In this document: piece by piece, positions 17,242 through 25,082 of the stretch
How the letters are laid out: every line of letters starts with the position of its first letter
Position numbering within the stretch: position 1 is the first letter of the stretch
Program-made: the position numbers and the translations under genes
Notes under the pieces: generated by a model
Told to the model about the DNA's origin: nothing
What the model saw: the letters and a program-made list of their open reading frames with translations, nothing else
Database searches by the model: none
IMG/VR virus record: IMGVR_UViG_3300044714_000169
Location: 1 to 50,547 of that record
Direction: 5' to 3' (one strand)
Origin: a virus
Length of the DNA stretch: 50,547 nucleotides

Positions 17242-19212
17242 TTATGAAGGTCGCGATCCGCCCGGGATGGATCCATTAGCACCATTACGTTGTGCCGACG
17301 TGACTTGAGCAACTGTGTCCGATAGGTTTTGTAATTCGGGTCCTGAAACAGAGCTCTCAGGCTGAGGCACTCCTGCTTGGTCAAGGGCTCGGGGGTTAGA
17401 TTGAGGCTTACCTCCACCGAGCAATTCTCGCACATCAGGGACCAGTTTTTTCCGGTCGTAGACGTTGAAGGCGAAGAGGATTCGGTTGGAGAGCTCACGG
17501 GCTCCGTCCAACACTTGGAGGCTAAGTTCCTGAGCAGGGCTGCCAGGCGGCATCTGAGCGATTTGCGGAGCCAAAGCCATGATTTCTTTATAGTAAGCAG
17601 ACATAGTGTTAGACATGAGAAGGAGATTTTGGCGATCAACTTCCCTGTTGGCTCCTGCGTCGCTAGCTCCGAGACCGAAGAAGACAGCTCGGAGTTCTTC
17701 TGGATCTTTGATTGAGAAAGCTTGTTTAAGAAAGTCTCCATTTTCCCCATATTGGCTCCAGTCCGCGGATTTCGCGAAGTCACGGTAGTGAACGAAGATC
17801 AGTTGACCTTGTTTGTTGAAACTGCGACGGAGACGTTGAAGGTAGATGTCTTGGCGTTGGTTGCCTTCGGATAGGAGAGCGAGGGTCGCTTGAGAAGCGT
17901 AGATTCCCTTTTTACCGACGGGTCCAGTACCGAATCCTTGTTTCGCGGAGCTGACGCCGGAGTAGCGTTCGGCTAGCGCCATCACTGCGTTTTCTTCCTC
18001 GATCATTGATTCGTAGTTACCACCGAATTCCAACGGTTCGATGTCGTCCATTGAGTCAACTTCGAAGACTTTGCCGGGGTACCACTCGGTCGATGGATTA
18101 GCCCCGGTGTAGGAAGTCTTCTTTTTCCATCCGGGTACGTTGACGATATTGGATTTATCGCGGCGCGCATTATGGATCTGAGCCTGCTCCTCCTGCGACT
18201 GCTCGAGGATGTTAGGGATGCAGTCACCGACAATACTGCCTTCTCGAGGCATGATCCGGAGATCGACAAAGGGGTCAAGGTCGCCTGGCAGATAGTTGTA
18301 CCAGAGACGGATAATACCGTCTTTACCATTCCCGGAAAACGGGTTGAAGGTGAGCACGATATCAGCCATTTTGCCGGGGGTGAGTTCATAGGATCCCCAC
18401 ATTTCGATTACGGTGAAGGGGCGAGTTACGTCAGGGGTTAGTGAGTAACCAGCGTCGTTGGCTAATGAGTCGCGAGCGGAGGAGGTGGTTGATTGGTTGG
18501 TCGACGACCCCATCAACACACTACTCGCTGGACCTGCTGGCCAGCCAAACGGGGGAGGGAGATGACGACGAAATTCGACTTCTTCCTTGGTAAAGCGTAG
18601 TCGGTGGAAGATTGCGGTACAGTCACGGAAGAATTGGGCGGTAACAGGGTAGGGGAATAAATCATCGAATGGGATGTTATCGATTACGAGACTTTCGCGT
18701 GAGAATGATTTAATATTGCCTTCGGCGTCAGCTCGGTCTCGCGTTTCACTAACCCAACAGTTCTTTAACACGTGAAGGCCGGTTTTCACTGTTAGGAAGA
18801 TTCCTAGATCGACCGGGTCAAAGAAGTTGATGTTATATTTACACTCGGTGTCCATCCACTCGCCTAGTGCGTTTAGAACGTTAGCTCCCGGTTTGTTGGA
18901 GAATGTTGCAGGTTTCCAAAACGGTCGAGTTGAAAACATGAGTCCGACGTTGTTTGCAGCGAGTAAGTCGGTATGCATCCGGATAAGTTGGGGGACGAAG
19001 TTTGAGGCTTTGTAGTAGGGGATTGTTCGGATTGCTTGGGCGGGTTTTGCCGCATAGTTATCAACCCAACGACGGTAATCACCGTCGATTTCCTTCGAGC
19101 GGGATTCCACCGACTTCCAGAATTTGTTCTTCGCCCAACCAAAGATCTGGTTCAGTTTATCTACCGGAACGTTTTCGAGTTTCGGGAAGACTGGACAGAT
19201 TTTTATTGGCAT
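17242..19212 (-). CDS. Portal protein (podovirus-type)
   Basis: A 656-aa protein of portal size. The N-terminal part has the helical wing pattern (SKEIDGDYRRWVDNYAAK, SNFVPQLIRMHTDLLAANN), the middle the IVGDCIPNILEQSQEEQAQIHNARRDK stretch (the helix-rich stem/clip region), and the C terminus is a flexible, Pro/Ser/Gly-rich tail. It lies downstream of TerL and upstream of the scaffold and capsid genes. It forms the dodecameric DNA entry/exit ring at one vertex and docks the terminase during packaging. Confidence 0.8.
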   Translation of the reverse strand: MPIKICPVFPKLENVPVDKLNQIFGWAKNKFWKSVESRSKEIDGDYRRWVDNYAAKPAQAIRTIPYYKASNFVPQLIRMHTDLLAANNVGLMFSTRPFWKPATFSNKPGANVLNALGEWMDTECKYNINFFDPVDLGIFLTVKTGLHVLKNCWVSETRDRADAEGNIKSFSRESLVIDNIPFDDLFPYPVTAQFFRDCTAIFHRLRFTKEEVEFRRHLPPPFGWPAGPASSVLMGSSTNQSTTSSARDSLANDAGYSLTPDVTRPFTVIEMWGSYELTPGKMADIVLTFNPFSGNGKDGIIRLWYNYLPGDLDPFVDLRIMPREGSIVGDCIPNILEQSQEEQAQIHNARRDKSNIVNVPGWKKKTSYTGANPSTEWYPGKVFEVDSMDDIEPLEFGGNYESMIEEENAVMALAERYSGVSSAKQGFGTGPVGKKGIYASQATLALLSEGNQRQDIYLQRLRRSFNKQGQLIFVHYRDFAKSADWSQYGENGDFLKQAFSIKDPEELRAVFFGLGASDAGANREVDRQNLLLMSNTMSAYYKEIMALAPQIAQMPPGSPAQELSLQVLDGARELSNRILFAFNVYDRKKLVPDVRELLGGGKPQSNPRALDQAGVPQPESSVSGPELQNLSDTVAQVTSAQRNGANGSIPGGSRPS

Positions 19213-19217
19213 TTAAG

Positions 19218-19403
19218 TTACCGATCGAACGCGTTTGTTTGAGGCCCTCTACGAACTGTATGATGTGCGCCATGAACACTGCCAACTGGAGATACCGTTC
19301 GCAGTCCGGCCTCACCGGAATTATGAGTTCCGGCCCAGGTTCCTCGCGCCCGAGAAGTTCTGCCTGGTTTATGCTTCAAATATCTCCAGTTGGCACTGCT
19401 CAT
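19218..19403 (-). CDS. Small basic ORF between terL and portal
   Basis: A 61-aa frame. ATG 19403 overlaps the TerL stop (ATGA) and has a strong GGAGG site at correct spacing, so it is probably translated. The protein is basic and Gly/Arg/Thr-rich (HKPGRTSRARGTWAGTHNSG) with no recognised fold. Its first 23 coding bases are one arm of an inverted repeat whose other arm lies near its 3' end (19272-19294), so the frame may have arisen by inverted duplication and need not encode a functional protein. Confidence 0.45.
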   Translation of the reverse strand: MSSANWRYLKHKPGRTSRARGTWAGTHNSGEAGLRTVSPVGSVHGAHHTVRRGPQTNAFDR

Positions 19404-19427
19404 ACATATCCTCCGTATTCATGGCGC
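19267..19427. repeat. Inverted duplication between terL and portal
   Basis: On the plus strand, GCGCCATGAA (19267-19276) then TGCCAACTGGAGATA (19280-19294). On the minus strand the same two blocks occur at 19427-19418 and 19395-19381, separated by 22 bases instead of 3. The longer arm pair 19272-19294 and 19381-19403 matches at 21 of 23 positions. The loop is about 86 bases. A transcript could form a long hairpin. Confidence 0.85.
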
Positions 19428-21109
19428 GTAGATGTGAACGGTACCTGTTTCGACTTTAAAATCTCCTCATCGTGCTGTCTGGCTTCGATCTCTCCCGGAC
19501 TCAACGGGAATTGACACTCGAACACCGCATATGCGGTAGCGTCAACCTGATCCTTCAGGTGATAGTGAGGGAAGCTAACTATCTGGGTTTTCAACTGAGG
19601 TCGGTCGAGCCGGAGGTAGAGCCGATGCTCTTCGATTGGGTGGGTTAGGTAGAGCCGGATTCGGTCGTCCTTCGAGATCTTTCCGCCTGGAGGGGTAACT
19701 CCCTCCGCCCGCAGTTTTAAGTGTTTAACCCCTTCTCTCCCTTGCTTTTTGCAGATCAGGCATTCGGGCCAAAGGTCGCGTGTGTTGATGATATCCCCGA
19801 CTTCCTTCTGCGCGCCAACGGATTCATACCGGTTGTGGTTAAATCTCATCTTGTCGTTCAGCTGGTGCCATTCCTCAACCATCTGGCCCATGGAGCAGTT
19901 TTTACCGATACATTCGAGTACGAAGATCCGTTTGGTAAAATCACCACCAACCGCCGTGATCGCATTCTCGCATTTGGCCGACTGACCGCCGCTCGACGGG
20001 TCGTAGAAACTGTTTCGAACCAGGTCTTTGAGTTTGACTCGTGGAGATCCGTCGGTGGGGACAATCTCCTGCTTTTCGAAATCGACTTTAAAATACCGTA
20101 GGTCAGCGGAGTTAAAATCACCCCCGGTAGGGGGGATGGGGGAGTTCAGGTAGTTACAGCTGAACAAATACGGGCCTTGACGCTCCAAAATATCCGCCAG
20201 CACCGATTCAGTGAACCGTTGATAAAAGGCGATCGACCCATCATCGTTGTAAACCGAACGCTCAGTCCAAACGAACTTTCCGGGCATGTTGACTTTAATC
20301 CACCCGTAGATATCGGATTCACCCGCTTTCCAGTGAGTACCGATCATCAACTCTTCAGATTCCTCCGGGTGGTTTAACATTCCAGCTGCTGACTGAAACC
20401 AGCTCTGAACCTCGAAAGCGAGCGGTTCGGATTTAGACGCCTTCTCCCCAAAGATATCCTCGTAGATCAACACGTCCCAGTGAAAACCTGTTCGCTTGGC
20501 CCCGACCCCATCACAGGTGATCGTTGACTCGTCGAAGGATTTGGTTCGGGGGATCGTGATCTCAGAGTCAGTCCATTTGGTTTCGTTGGTGTTGGAAGGG
20601 ATGATCTCGGGGAACAACCACCGCAGCATATCGTTGTTTTCAAGATGCCACTTGGGATCGCGGAGATCCTTTTGGGCGACGGTGTCGGATTCACCGATCA
20701 ATAGAAACCGGAGATTTCGGGGATCTCGCTCTGGATAGGCGCGGTAATAGGCCAACAGTTCGACCGCCTGGTTGTGTTTGTCAATCACATCTCCGAGCCT
20801 CAAGATATCGGAGAGGAAGAGGGAGTTACCGCCTGCCAACCGCCATAACATATAGGCTTTGATACAGGTGGATTTAAAATGTCCGCGCGGCTCCAAATAC
20901 CCGTGTTTATTTTTTGGGGGCTTTTGCAGTTTGTCACACAGCTCGAGGTGGAAGTTCAACACCAAATCTTTATACCCCATCACCACCTTGGTAAAGTAAT
21001 AAAGACCACCCGACGGCTCGAAACACTTTCGGCGCAACAGGGAGCGTAGCTCCTCCGCCCGCCCTTCCCCTGCGAGCTGCATTACCGGAGATTGATCGAG
21101 ATTACCCAA
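19400..21109 (-). CDS. terL: Terminase large subunit
   Basis: A 569-aa ATPase/nuclease that pumps DNA into the prohead. A Walker A variant, EPRGHFKST, lies near residue 75 and a Walker B-type WDVLIYEDIFGE near 210. The C-terminal nuclease region has a first Asp in AVGGDFTKRIFVLE and a later acidic/His region. The start is uncertain: TTG 21109 follows the small membrane ORF by one base, while ATG 21082 lies nine codons in; neither has a good ribosome site. The gene is followed by the portal gene, as expected. Confidence 0.85.
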   Translation of the reverse strand: MGNLDQSPVMQLAGEGRAEELRSLLRRKCFEPSGGLYYFTKVVMGYKDLVLNFHLELCDKLQKPPKNKHGYLEPRGHFKSTCIKAYMLWRLAGGNSLFLSDILRLGDVIDKHNQAVELLAYYRAYPERDPRNLRFLLIGESDTVAQKDLRDPKWHLENNDMLRWLFPEIIPSNTNETKWTDSEITIPRTKSFDESTITCDGVGAKRTGFHWDVLIYEDIFGEKASKSEPLAFEVQSWFQSAAGMLNHPEESEELMIGTHWKAGESDIYGWIKVNMPGKFVWTERSVYNDDGSIAFYQRFTESVLADILERQGPYLFSCNYLNSPIPPTGGDFNSADLRYFKVDFEKQEIVPTDGSPRVKLKDLVRNSFYDPSSGGQSAKCENAITAVGGDFTKRIFVLECIGKNCSMGQMVEEWHQLNDKMRFNHNRYESVGAQKEVGDIINTRDLWPECLICKKQGREGVKHLKLRAEGVTPPGGKISKDDRIRLYLTHPIEEHRLYLRLDRPQLKTQIVSFPHYHLKDQVDATAYAVFECQFPLSPGEIEARQHDEEILKSKQVPFTSTRHEYGGYV

Positions 21110-21110
21110 T

Positions 21111-21281
21111 TTATCTGACCGCGGGTCCGAATACCCGATAACCCAAAAGTCCGACTAAAACGAACAAGACCAGATAACCGCTAAACCTCCGCCATAAAAA
21201 AACATTCGCCTCGTAGTTGGTCCATCCGGCGAACAAGATCGCGATAATGTAGATCATCCAGAATAAAAAACTCATCGGCAT
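21111..21281 (-). CDS. Small two-span membrane protein (holin-like)
   Basis: A 56-aa protein with a GGAGG site six bases before ATG 21281. Two hydrophobic segments (residues about 4-20, SFLFWMIYIIAILFAG, and 35-50, YLVLFVLVGLLGYRVF) are joined by a short charged loop. It is the size and topology of a class II holin, but its location between the terminase genes and the presence of another holin-like gene at 44.1 kb leave its role open. Confidence 0.55.
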   Translation of the reverse strand: MPMSFLFWMIYIIAILFAGWTNYEANVFLWRRFSGYLVLFVLVGLLGYRVFGPAVR

Positions 21282-21292
21282 AAAGCCTCCTG

Positions 21293-21829
21293 TTAACCTT
21301 CAGATTGCGAATCAATCGTGCGCGGCCCGTTATCGCGGGCCTGGTTCAACTCCTCGGCAACGTTCGCTGCGTGCATCAGCGCAGCTGGATCAAACACCCG
21401 TTGAGTAACCTCCCCTTCATACCGACGATTCCTCGGTACCTCAACATTCCGGTCTAAGATATCCTGGCCGGCTTTAATCGCGTTATGGTCCGACCCCTCG
21501 GCGATAATCTTTTCGAACCGGTCCAACACCTTCATCGATAATTCGTTAATCCGCTCGGCTGCGATTAAATTCCTCGCCCCGAGATCCTTCATCGTAGCCT
21601 CAAAAATCTCCTTCGAATAATTTCGCAGATCATTTTGAAACTCCGGATCTGAACAATAATTCCGAATCGTCTGGTACGAATACCCGGTGATCAGCGAAAT
21701 CTCCTTCAGCGAGTTTTTTTCGAGGAGGAACTTCATCACCTCTTTCTTCCGGAGGTCCAGAGAGAGGCCGTTGATCGCACGGCCCCCCTGTGGACCACCA
21801 AACCCACTATGCTGTGGTTGCGTTGACAT
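21293..21829 (-). CDS. Terminase small subunit-like DNA-binding protein
   Basis: A 178-aa protein with an N-terminal helix-turn-helix (about residues 28-60): SLKEISLITGYSYQTIRNYC has the regular HTH spacing. A helical middle (about 75-125) fits an oligomerisation domain, and the C terminus is acidic and flexible. Its position immediately upstream of terL and the HTH make it the likely TerS, which would recognise packaging DNA. Sequence identity to a named TerS family cannot be judged here. Confidence 0.65.
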   Translation of the reverse strand: MSTQPQHSGFGGPQGGRAINGLSLDLRKKEVMKFLLEKNSLKEISLITGYSYQTIRNYCSDPEFQNDLRNYSKEIFEATMKDLGARNLIAAERINELSMKVLDRFEKIIAEGSDHNAIKAGQDILDRNVEVPRNRRYEGEVTQRVFDPAALMHAANVAEELNQARDNGPRTIDSQSEG

Positions 21830-21831
21830 AA

Positions 21832-22140
21832 CTAACTGGTCTGGACAATCTGAGCGCTGGTCGGGGTTGGAGTCGCCGCCGGCACAATCGGAACGTTAAG
21901 CGTCGCTTGAATTGGCGCCGAACCCCCCGGTGGAGTAAAATTACTAACGCAGGTCAAATTATACGACGTCGCCGCCGGCGACGCCACACACGCCGCTGAG
22001 CAGTTCGGCCCACTCGGCGTAAGGCTGATATCGGCGGTATCATCCACCGACCAGATAAAACTGGTTCCCGCCGGAAACTCCGATCCCGCCGGCAACCCTT
22101 GAAATTGAAACCCACTCGTCCCACCCGCTGGTGTTGACAT
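21832..22140 (-). CDS. Small Ig-like domain protein, first late gene
   Basis: A 102-aa protein beginning MSTPAGGTSGFQF at ATG 22140, with AGGGAG upstream. A longer in-frame reading (to 22722) runs through the control region and is not supported. The sequence reads as one Ig-like beta-sandwich (FIWSVDDTADISLTPSGPNC...LTCVSNFTPPG) with four cysteines and a Pro/Thr tail. It is the first gene after the leftward promoter. It may be a capsid or surface decoration protein; not certain. Confidence 0.55.
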   Translation of the reverse strand: MSTPAGGTSGFQFQGLPAGSEFPAGTSFIWSVDDTADISLTPSGPNCSAACVASPAATSYNLTCVSNFTPPGGSAPIQATLNVPIVPAATPTPTSAQIVQTS

Positions 22141-22291
22141 CTCCGTATCTCCCTCTACCTGAATTATCCGTGCTTTATTCGGCCTCCGAAGCCGGTGGTG
22201 CTTCAACTTTTCGCGCTGCCACCAGCCCTCGAACCAGGTTGCCTTCATTCCACCACCACCTGAAGCAAGCGGGAGGCCTTCATATGGATCC

Positions 22292-22330
22292 ATTATAACT
22301 GGGCTGTTGAGAGGAAGCAACGGCCAGTGG
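22292..22330 (-). promoter_or_regulatory. Leftward late promoter with CCACTGG element
   Basis: Read on the minus strand: CCACTGG (22330-22324), three bases, -35 TTGCTT (22320-22315), 17-base spacer, -10 TATAAT (22297-22292). It is the only strong minus-strand promoter I found and lies upstream of all late genes, so it probably drives the whole leftward operon. It shares its exact architecture with four rightward promoters. Confidence 0.8.
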
Positions 22331-22550
22331 ACGACTTCCTTTGAGCAGATCAAGGGCCGGTCACTAAACCCCCGGACAAATGGGGGAGAGTCTCGGCCCC
22401 CCGGTCCGCTCGTCCCCGTTTTGGGGGGACGGGGTGGCTGGGTGAGAACTTTGCGCTTGCTGAAAATGCAACCGGTGCTGCTGTTGGTATTGGCAGCGAA
22501 AACGTTATCAACACTCGAACAATTTGCGCGATCTGCACCGAAGATTTCTG
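22331..22550. other. Divergent intergenic control region with G/C tracts
   Basis: The 220 bases between the two divergent promoters hold no supported gene. They contain runs of five to six G or C that can pair locally: CCCCC/GGGGG around 22371-22387, a C6 run near 22403-22408 and GTCCCC/GGGGAC around 22420-22436. A DnaA-box-like TTATCAACA (one mismatch to TTATCCACA) lies at 22505-22513. It could be an operator region or origin; there is no direct evidence. Confidence 0.4.
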
Positions 22551-22579
22551 TTGCTTTCGGTTTGCAGAAAGCGTATGAT
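22551..22579 (+). promoter_or_regulatory. Rightward early promoter
   Basis: TTGCTT (22551-22556), 17-base spacer, TATGAT (22574-22579), about 40 bases before the first early gene. It lacks the CCACTGG element found at the other strong promoters, so it may be regulated differently, for example active immediately on entry. Confidence 0.65.
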
Positions 22580-22621
22580 AAATAACAGTTAGAACAACCA
22601 CCACATCCAAGGAGGATGACC

Positions 22622-22822
22622 ATGACCAACGTAACGATCAGCTTCACCGCCGAACAAATGACCAAACTGAACCAACTGATGGCCACAAGGCAGAACCAGA
22701 CCGTTGAGCAAGTTGCCGCCACCGTGGTGGAGAGAGGGTTGTACGACCTGAGCTACCGCACGGAGAGGAACCGGAAGGTTTGGCAGCAGTTCAAGGAGTA
22801 TAGGAAGTCGACCAGGGGGTAA
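22622..22822 (+). CDS. Small ribbon-helix-helix-like early protein
   Basis: A 66-aa protein. The second ATG (22622) is chosen because AAGGAGG lies six bases before it and touches the first ATG (22616). One short strand (VTISFTAEQ) followed by two helices (MTKLNQLMATRQ; TVEQVAATVVERGLYDL) resembles a ribbon-helix-helix DNA-binding fold, with a basic C-terminal tail. As the first early gene it could act as a transcription regulator. The fold is inferred from pattern only. Confidence 0.55.
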   Translation: MTNVTISFTAEQMTKLNQLMATRQNQTVEQVAATVVERGLYDLSYRTERNRKVWQQFKEYRKSTRG

Positions 22823-22961
22823 CGGTGGTCGTCGTTAGCACCGAGGGTGAGAGCGGCACAGCGCTCGATCCCTGGAGGTTAACATGAGTTCGTAATAGCT
22901 CCCCCTCTTGCAATCCGCCCCCGATTTGAGTTAAAATTGGTTTAGAATGGAGGAACAATCG
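22823..22961 (+). other. Intergenic stretch without supported gene
   Basis: There is no convincing ORF here. A possible weak promoter (TTGCAA, 17 bases, TTAAAA) lies around 22915-22943, upstream of the 21-codon ORF at 22962. Confidence 0.3.
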
Positions 22962-23027
22962 ATGTTCACGGTTTTGTTGGTGGGACTCGTTTTCGTGGCA
23001 CCACTCTTGTTGGATTATGTTGTGTGA
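22962..23027 (+). CDS. 21-aa hydrophobic microprotein
   Basis: A 21-codon frame with GGAGG eight bases before its ATG. The peptide is almost entirely one transmembrane-length hydrophobic helix (MFTVLLVGLVFVAPLLLDYVV). It stands 13 bases before the next early gene. It may be a membrane microprotein acting on the host, or a leader peptide coupling translation of the next gene. Supported only by ribosome site and composition. Confidence 0.4.
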   Translation: MFTVLLVGLVFVAPLLLDYVV

Positions 23028-23039
23028 AAGGACAATACG

Positions 23040-23423
23040 ATGAAGGTGACGATGAAGGACAGAAAGATTCCTCTCCGGAAGGATGGTTATCCGGATTTCG
23101 ACCGGCTGAATTATCAAGGCAGTTCGGATGACGAGGTAGCGGCAGCTCGGCAAAAGAACAACTCGAAGCCCAGTTTGTTGGATGTGTTTACACCGGTGGA
23201 GGTGGTTGAGTTGGTGAACCGCGCTTTGTATCAACTCGATTACCAAAAGACCGCCCATCAGAAATATCAGCAGCGCCAGAGGGATTTCCAGGCGCCGATC
23301 AAGGCGAAGTTGAAGGAGTTGTTCCCGTCGGTCAGTTGGTTGAAGGCGACGCCTGAGCAGATTCAGCAGGCGATGGAGGAGGTTTACCCGAAGGAGGAAA
23401 AATCAGGAGGTGAACCGAAGTAA
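23040..23423 (+). CDS. Early protein of unknown family
   Basis: A 127-aa, strongly charged, Lys/Glu/Gln-rich protein. Its middle is a basic helix (YQKTAHQKYQQRQRDFQ) and its C-terminal part is helical. No cysteines, membrane segment or known motif. ATG 23040 has an AAAGGA site. It is the last gene before the first CCACTGG-type promoter. Confidence 0.6.
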   Translation: MKVTMKDRKIPLRKDGYPDFDRLNYQGSSDDEVAAARQKNNSKPSLLDVFTPVEVVELVNRALYQLDYQKTAHQKYQQRQRDFQAPIKAKLKELFPSVSWLKATPEQIQQAMEEVYPKEEKSGGEPK

Positions 23424-23427
23424 GCGG

Positions 23428-23466
23428 CCACTGGCTCTTGATTTCAAATCAACATCCGGTTATAAT
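23428..23466 (+). promoter_or_regulatory. Rightward promoter P1 with CCACTGG element
   Basis: CCACTGG (23428-23434), three bases, -35 TTGATT (23438-23443), 17-base spacer, -10 TATAAT (23461-23466). Transcription should start near 23473 and yields a roughly 140-base structured leader before the 253-aa gene. Confidence 0.8.
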
Positions 23467-23472
23467 CTAACC

Positions 23473-23612
23473 AGACTTGAGAGATTGTGTGTCTCTTATC
23501 TCTAACCCCTCAATATACTACCTTTGAAAACGATAGCGTCCTTTTGAAGTAGTAGTATAGAGAGTGATTAGAAGCTAGAGACACACAGTTAATTTAAGAA
23601 GGGTAGGTAACC
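23473..23612 (+). promoter_or_regulatory. Structured 5' leader RNA
   Basis: This is a non-coding leader between promoter P1 and GTG 23613. TGTGTGTCTCT (23486-23496) pairs perfectly with AGAGACACACA (23577-23587), and TATACTAC (23514-23521) pairs with GTAGTATA (23552-23559) inside it, leaving a 30-base loop. The right arm of the outer stem ends about 25 bases before the start codon and just before the AAGAAGGG ribosome site. It resembles no riboswitch I recognise. It could control translation or RNA stability. Confidence 0.6.
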
Positions 23613-24374
23613 GTGGGCCAAAAATACACCAACATCAGCGAGATCTCACAGGAAGGCTGGACGATTACACGCGGCTGGCCTGATCTGCTGTATTTTAAAG
23701 AGAATGAGGATGGCACGTTAGACGCTGTCTTTATCACCAATCGGTCGTCTTCCCGTCAGTTTACGATGGAGAAGGCGGCGACTCTCCGGATTATGGAGGA
23801 TTTAGGGTTGAATGTCCGAATCAACTCCAACGGGACTTTGTTGACGATTGATGAGTTTGAACACTCCGGAATGGGCTCGTTGTCGAGTCATGGGGTTCAG
23901 ACGATTTATAATTACCGGAGGGAGTTGAAGCAGTTAAAATATCAACTCTCTCAGTTAACTCCCGACGACCCTCGTTATTTTCAGTTGGAACAGAGAATCG
24001 GCAGAAAGCAAAGAGTAGTTAACAATTACGAGAAGGATAAACAAGCTTTCGACGTTAAACCAACCAACGAAGTTAATAACAAACCAGCCGCCAACGACGG
24101 TCATCCGATGGTGGAGTATTCAAACCGGTTAAACCGGTTATTAACTCGGATGCGCGCCAAGGGGAGAGAGAAAGAGTGGACGGATAAACTGCAAACTCTC
24201 CGGACCGTTGCGATTGAAGATCAAAGTCGGATTTTGCAGACGATTGAGGACGAACTAGACAGTATGGAAAAGATCGCGTCGGTGGAAGAGAAGAAGCCAC
24301 CAGCAACCACCGAAACCGAGTTCGACGAGATTGCTAGAGAGGAGGCAGAAAAACGCAACCAGACTCAGATCTGA
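23613..24374 (+). CDS. Early protein of unknown function, 253 aa
   Basis: It starts at GTG 23613 behind AAGAAGGG and the long hairpin leader. Residues 1-95 look like a compact alpha/beta domain; residues about 105-150 and 175-225 are charged helices (LKQLKYQLSQLTPDDPRYFQ; NRLLTRMRAKGREKEW) likely to form coiled coils, and the C terminus is acidic. No cysteine or known motif. A dedicated promoter and leader suggest strongly controlled expression, such as for a host-takeover or DNA-binding protein. Confidence 0.6.
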   Translation: MGQKYTNISEISQEGWTITRGWPDLLYFKENEDGTLDAVFITNRSSSRQFTMEKAATLRIMEDLGLNVRINSNGTLLTIDEFEHSGMGSLSSHGVQTIYNYRRELKQLKYQLSQLTPDDPRYFQLEQRIGRKQRVVNNYEKDKQAFDVKPTNEVNNKPAANDGHPMVEYSNRLNRLLTRMRAKGREKEWTDKLQTLRTVAIEDQSRILQTIEDELDSMEKIASVEEKKPPATTETEFDEIAREEAEKRNQTQI

Positions 24375-24397
24375 TCAGACAAAAACACTCCCAAGCG

Positions 24398-24532
24398 ATG
24401 GCAGCGTTGGCTGAGCTTGTTTTACAGGGAGTCGACTATATCCACGCTCCCCAGCCGATCTTTAGCTGGGCGGGGGTAATCTGCTTAATGAAACCAACCG
24501 ATGATCAATATCATCCCAAGGAGGATGAATGA
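24398..24532 (+). CDS. Possible 44-aa small protein
   Basis: A short frame from ATG 24398 whose stop overlaps the next start (ATGA). It encodes a mildly hydrophobic protein with a central aromatic/Pro segment (YIHAPQPIFSWAGVICLM). It lacks a good ribosome site for this ATG. The DNA also contains a CCCAGC/GCTGGG hairpin around 24450-24471, so it could equally be an untranslated spacer. Confidence 0.3.
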   Translation: MAALAELVLQGVDYIHAPQPIFSWAGVICLMKPTDDQYHPKEDE

Positions 24533-24834
24533 CCGCGAAGTCCTGTTACCTGTGCAAACATTGGAAGCCGAATCGGGGGAACCAGCGCGGCTCGGCTGAA
24601 TTAGACCCCACTGAACGTCCACAATTTCCAACTTTTCGTTCACGCTGGGGAACTTGTAGTTTAGTTCAGTTGGGGTTGGCCGCGCCGATGGTTTTGTTTG
24701 TCCGAGGCTCCGAAATTCGGAATGCCGGCTTACCAGTCGAACTCCACACCGTCCACGACTTCTCCTGCGCGGGGTGGGAACCAGCTGGAACTCCAACTCC
24801 AACTTCAAGCTCAAATAATTCCACTGGTGCTTGA
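24529..24834 (+). CDS. Small cysteine-rich early protein
   Basis: A 101-aa protein with AAGGAGG before ATG 24529. CYLCKHWKP near the N terminus plus later single cysteines (GTCSL, FSCAGWEP) fit a small zinc-binding or metal-ligand motif. The C terminus is Pro/Thr/Ser-rich. The last codons overlap the -35 region of the next promoter. Family not recognised. Confidence 0.55.
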   Translation: MTAKSCYLCKHWKPNRGNQRGSAELDPTERPQFPTFRSRWGTCSLVQLGLAAPMVLFVRGSEIRNAGLPVELHTVHDFSCAGWEPAGTPTPTSSSNNSTGA

Positions 24835-24859
24835 ATTTGTTTTTTGGTCAGAGTATAAT
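24821..24859 (+). promoter_or_regulatory. Rightward promoter P4 with CCACTGG element
   Basis: CCACTGG (24821-24827), three bases, TTGAAT (24831-24836), 17-base spacer, TATAAT (24854-24859). It overlaps the end of the preceding gene and precedes the block starting at 24888. Confidence 0.8.
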
Positions 24860-24887
24860 TGGGTAGAATTTAAAGGAGGCGGTACGA

Positions 24888-25082
24888 ATGTTAACTAATC
24901 GAGAACGAGCCAACCGATCAGATCAGTCGACTTCAATCACTAAACAACAGCGCCGGGCAAAACTGAACCGGGATCAGAGAATCGTCGGCCGGGCGATCCT
25001 ACGTAAATCGATTCAACTGAATAAGTTGATCTCTTGGAGAGAGGAGTTGTCACATGGGCGCGCCAAAATGTCCGCAAATTAA
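24888..25082 (+). CDS. Small basic early protein
   Basis: A 64-aa protein with AAAGGAGG before ATG 24888. It is very rich in Arg, Lys, Ser and Gln (TKQQRRAKLNRDQRIVGRAI), suggesting nucleic-acid or ribosome binding. Its 3' end overlaps the next gene by 29 bases. No named family recognised. Confidence 0.5.
   Translation: MLTNRERANRSDQSTSITKQQRRAKLNRDQRIVGRAILRKSIQLNKLISWREELSHGRAKMSAN

Noticed and set aside
17064-17783. 239-aa minus-strand ORF within the portal gene
   Set aside because: Most of it is an out-of-frame shadow of the portal gene; only the last 54 codons (17228-17064) have a plausible separate start.
22307-22585. A 92-aa plus-strand ORF in the divergent control region
   Set aside because: It spans the leftward promoter and the G/C tracts, has no ribosome site and its sequence is low-complexity; both real promoters lie within it.
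21832-22722. Long version (296 aa) of the first late gene
   Set aside because: It would run through both promoters; the AGGGAG site and protein start fit ATG 22140.
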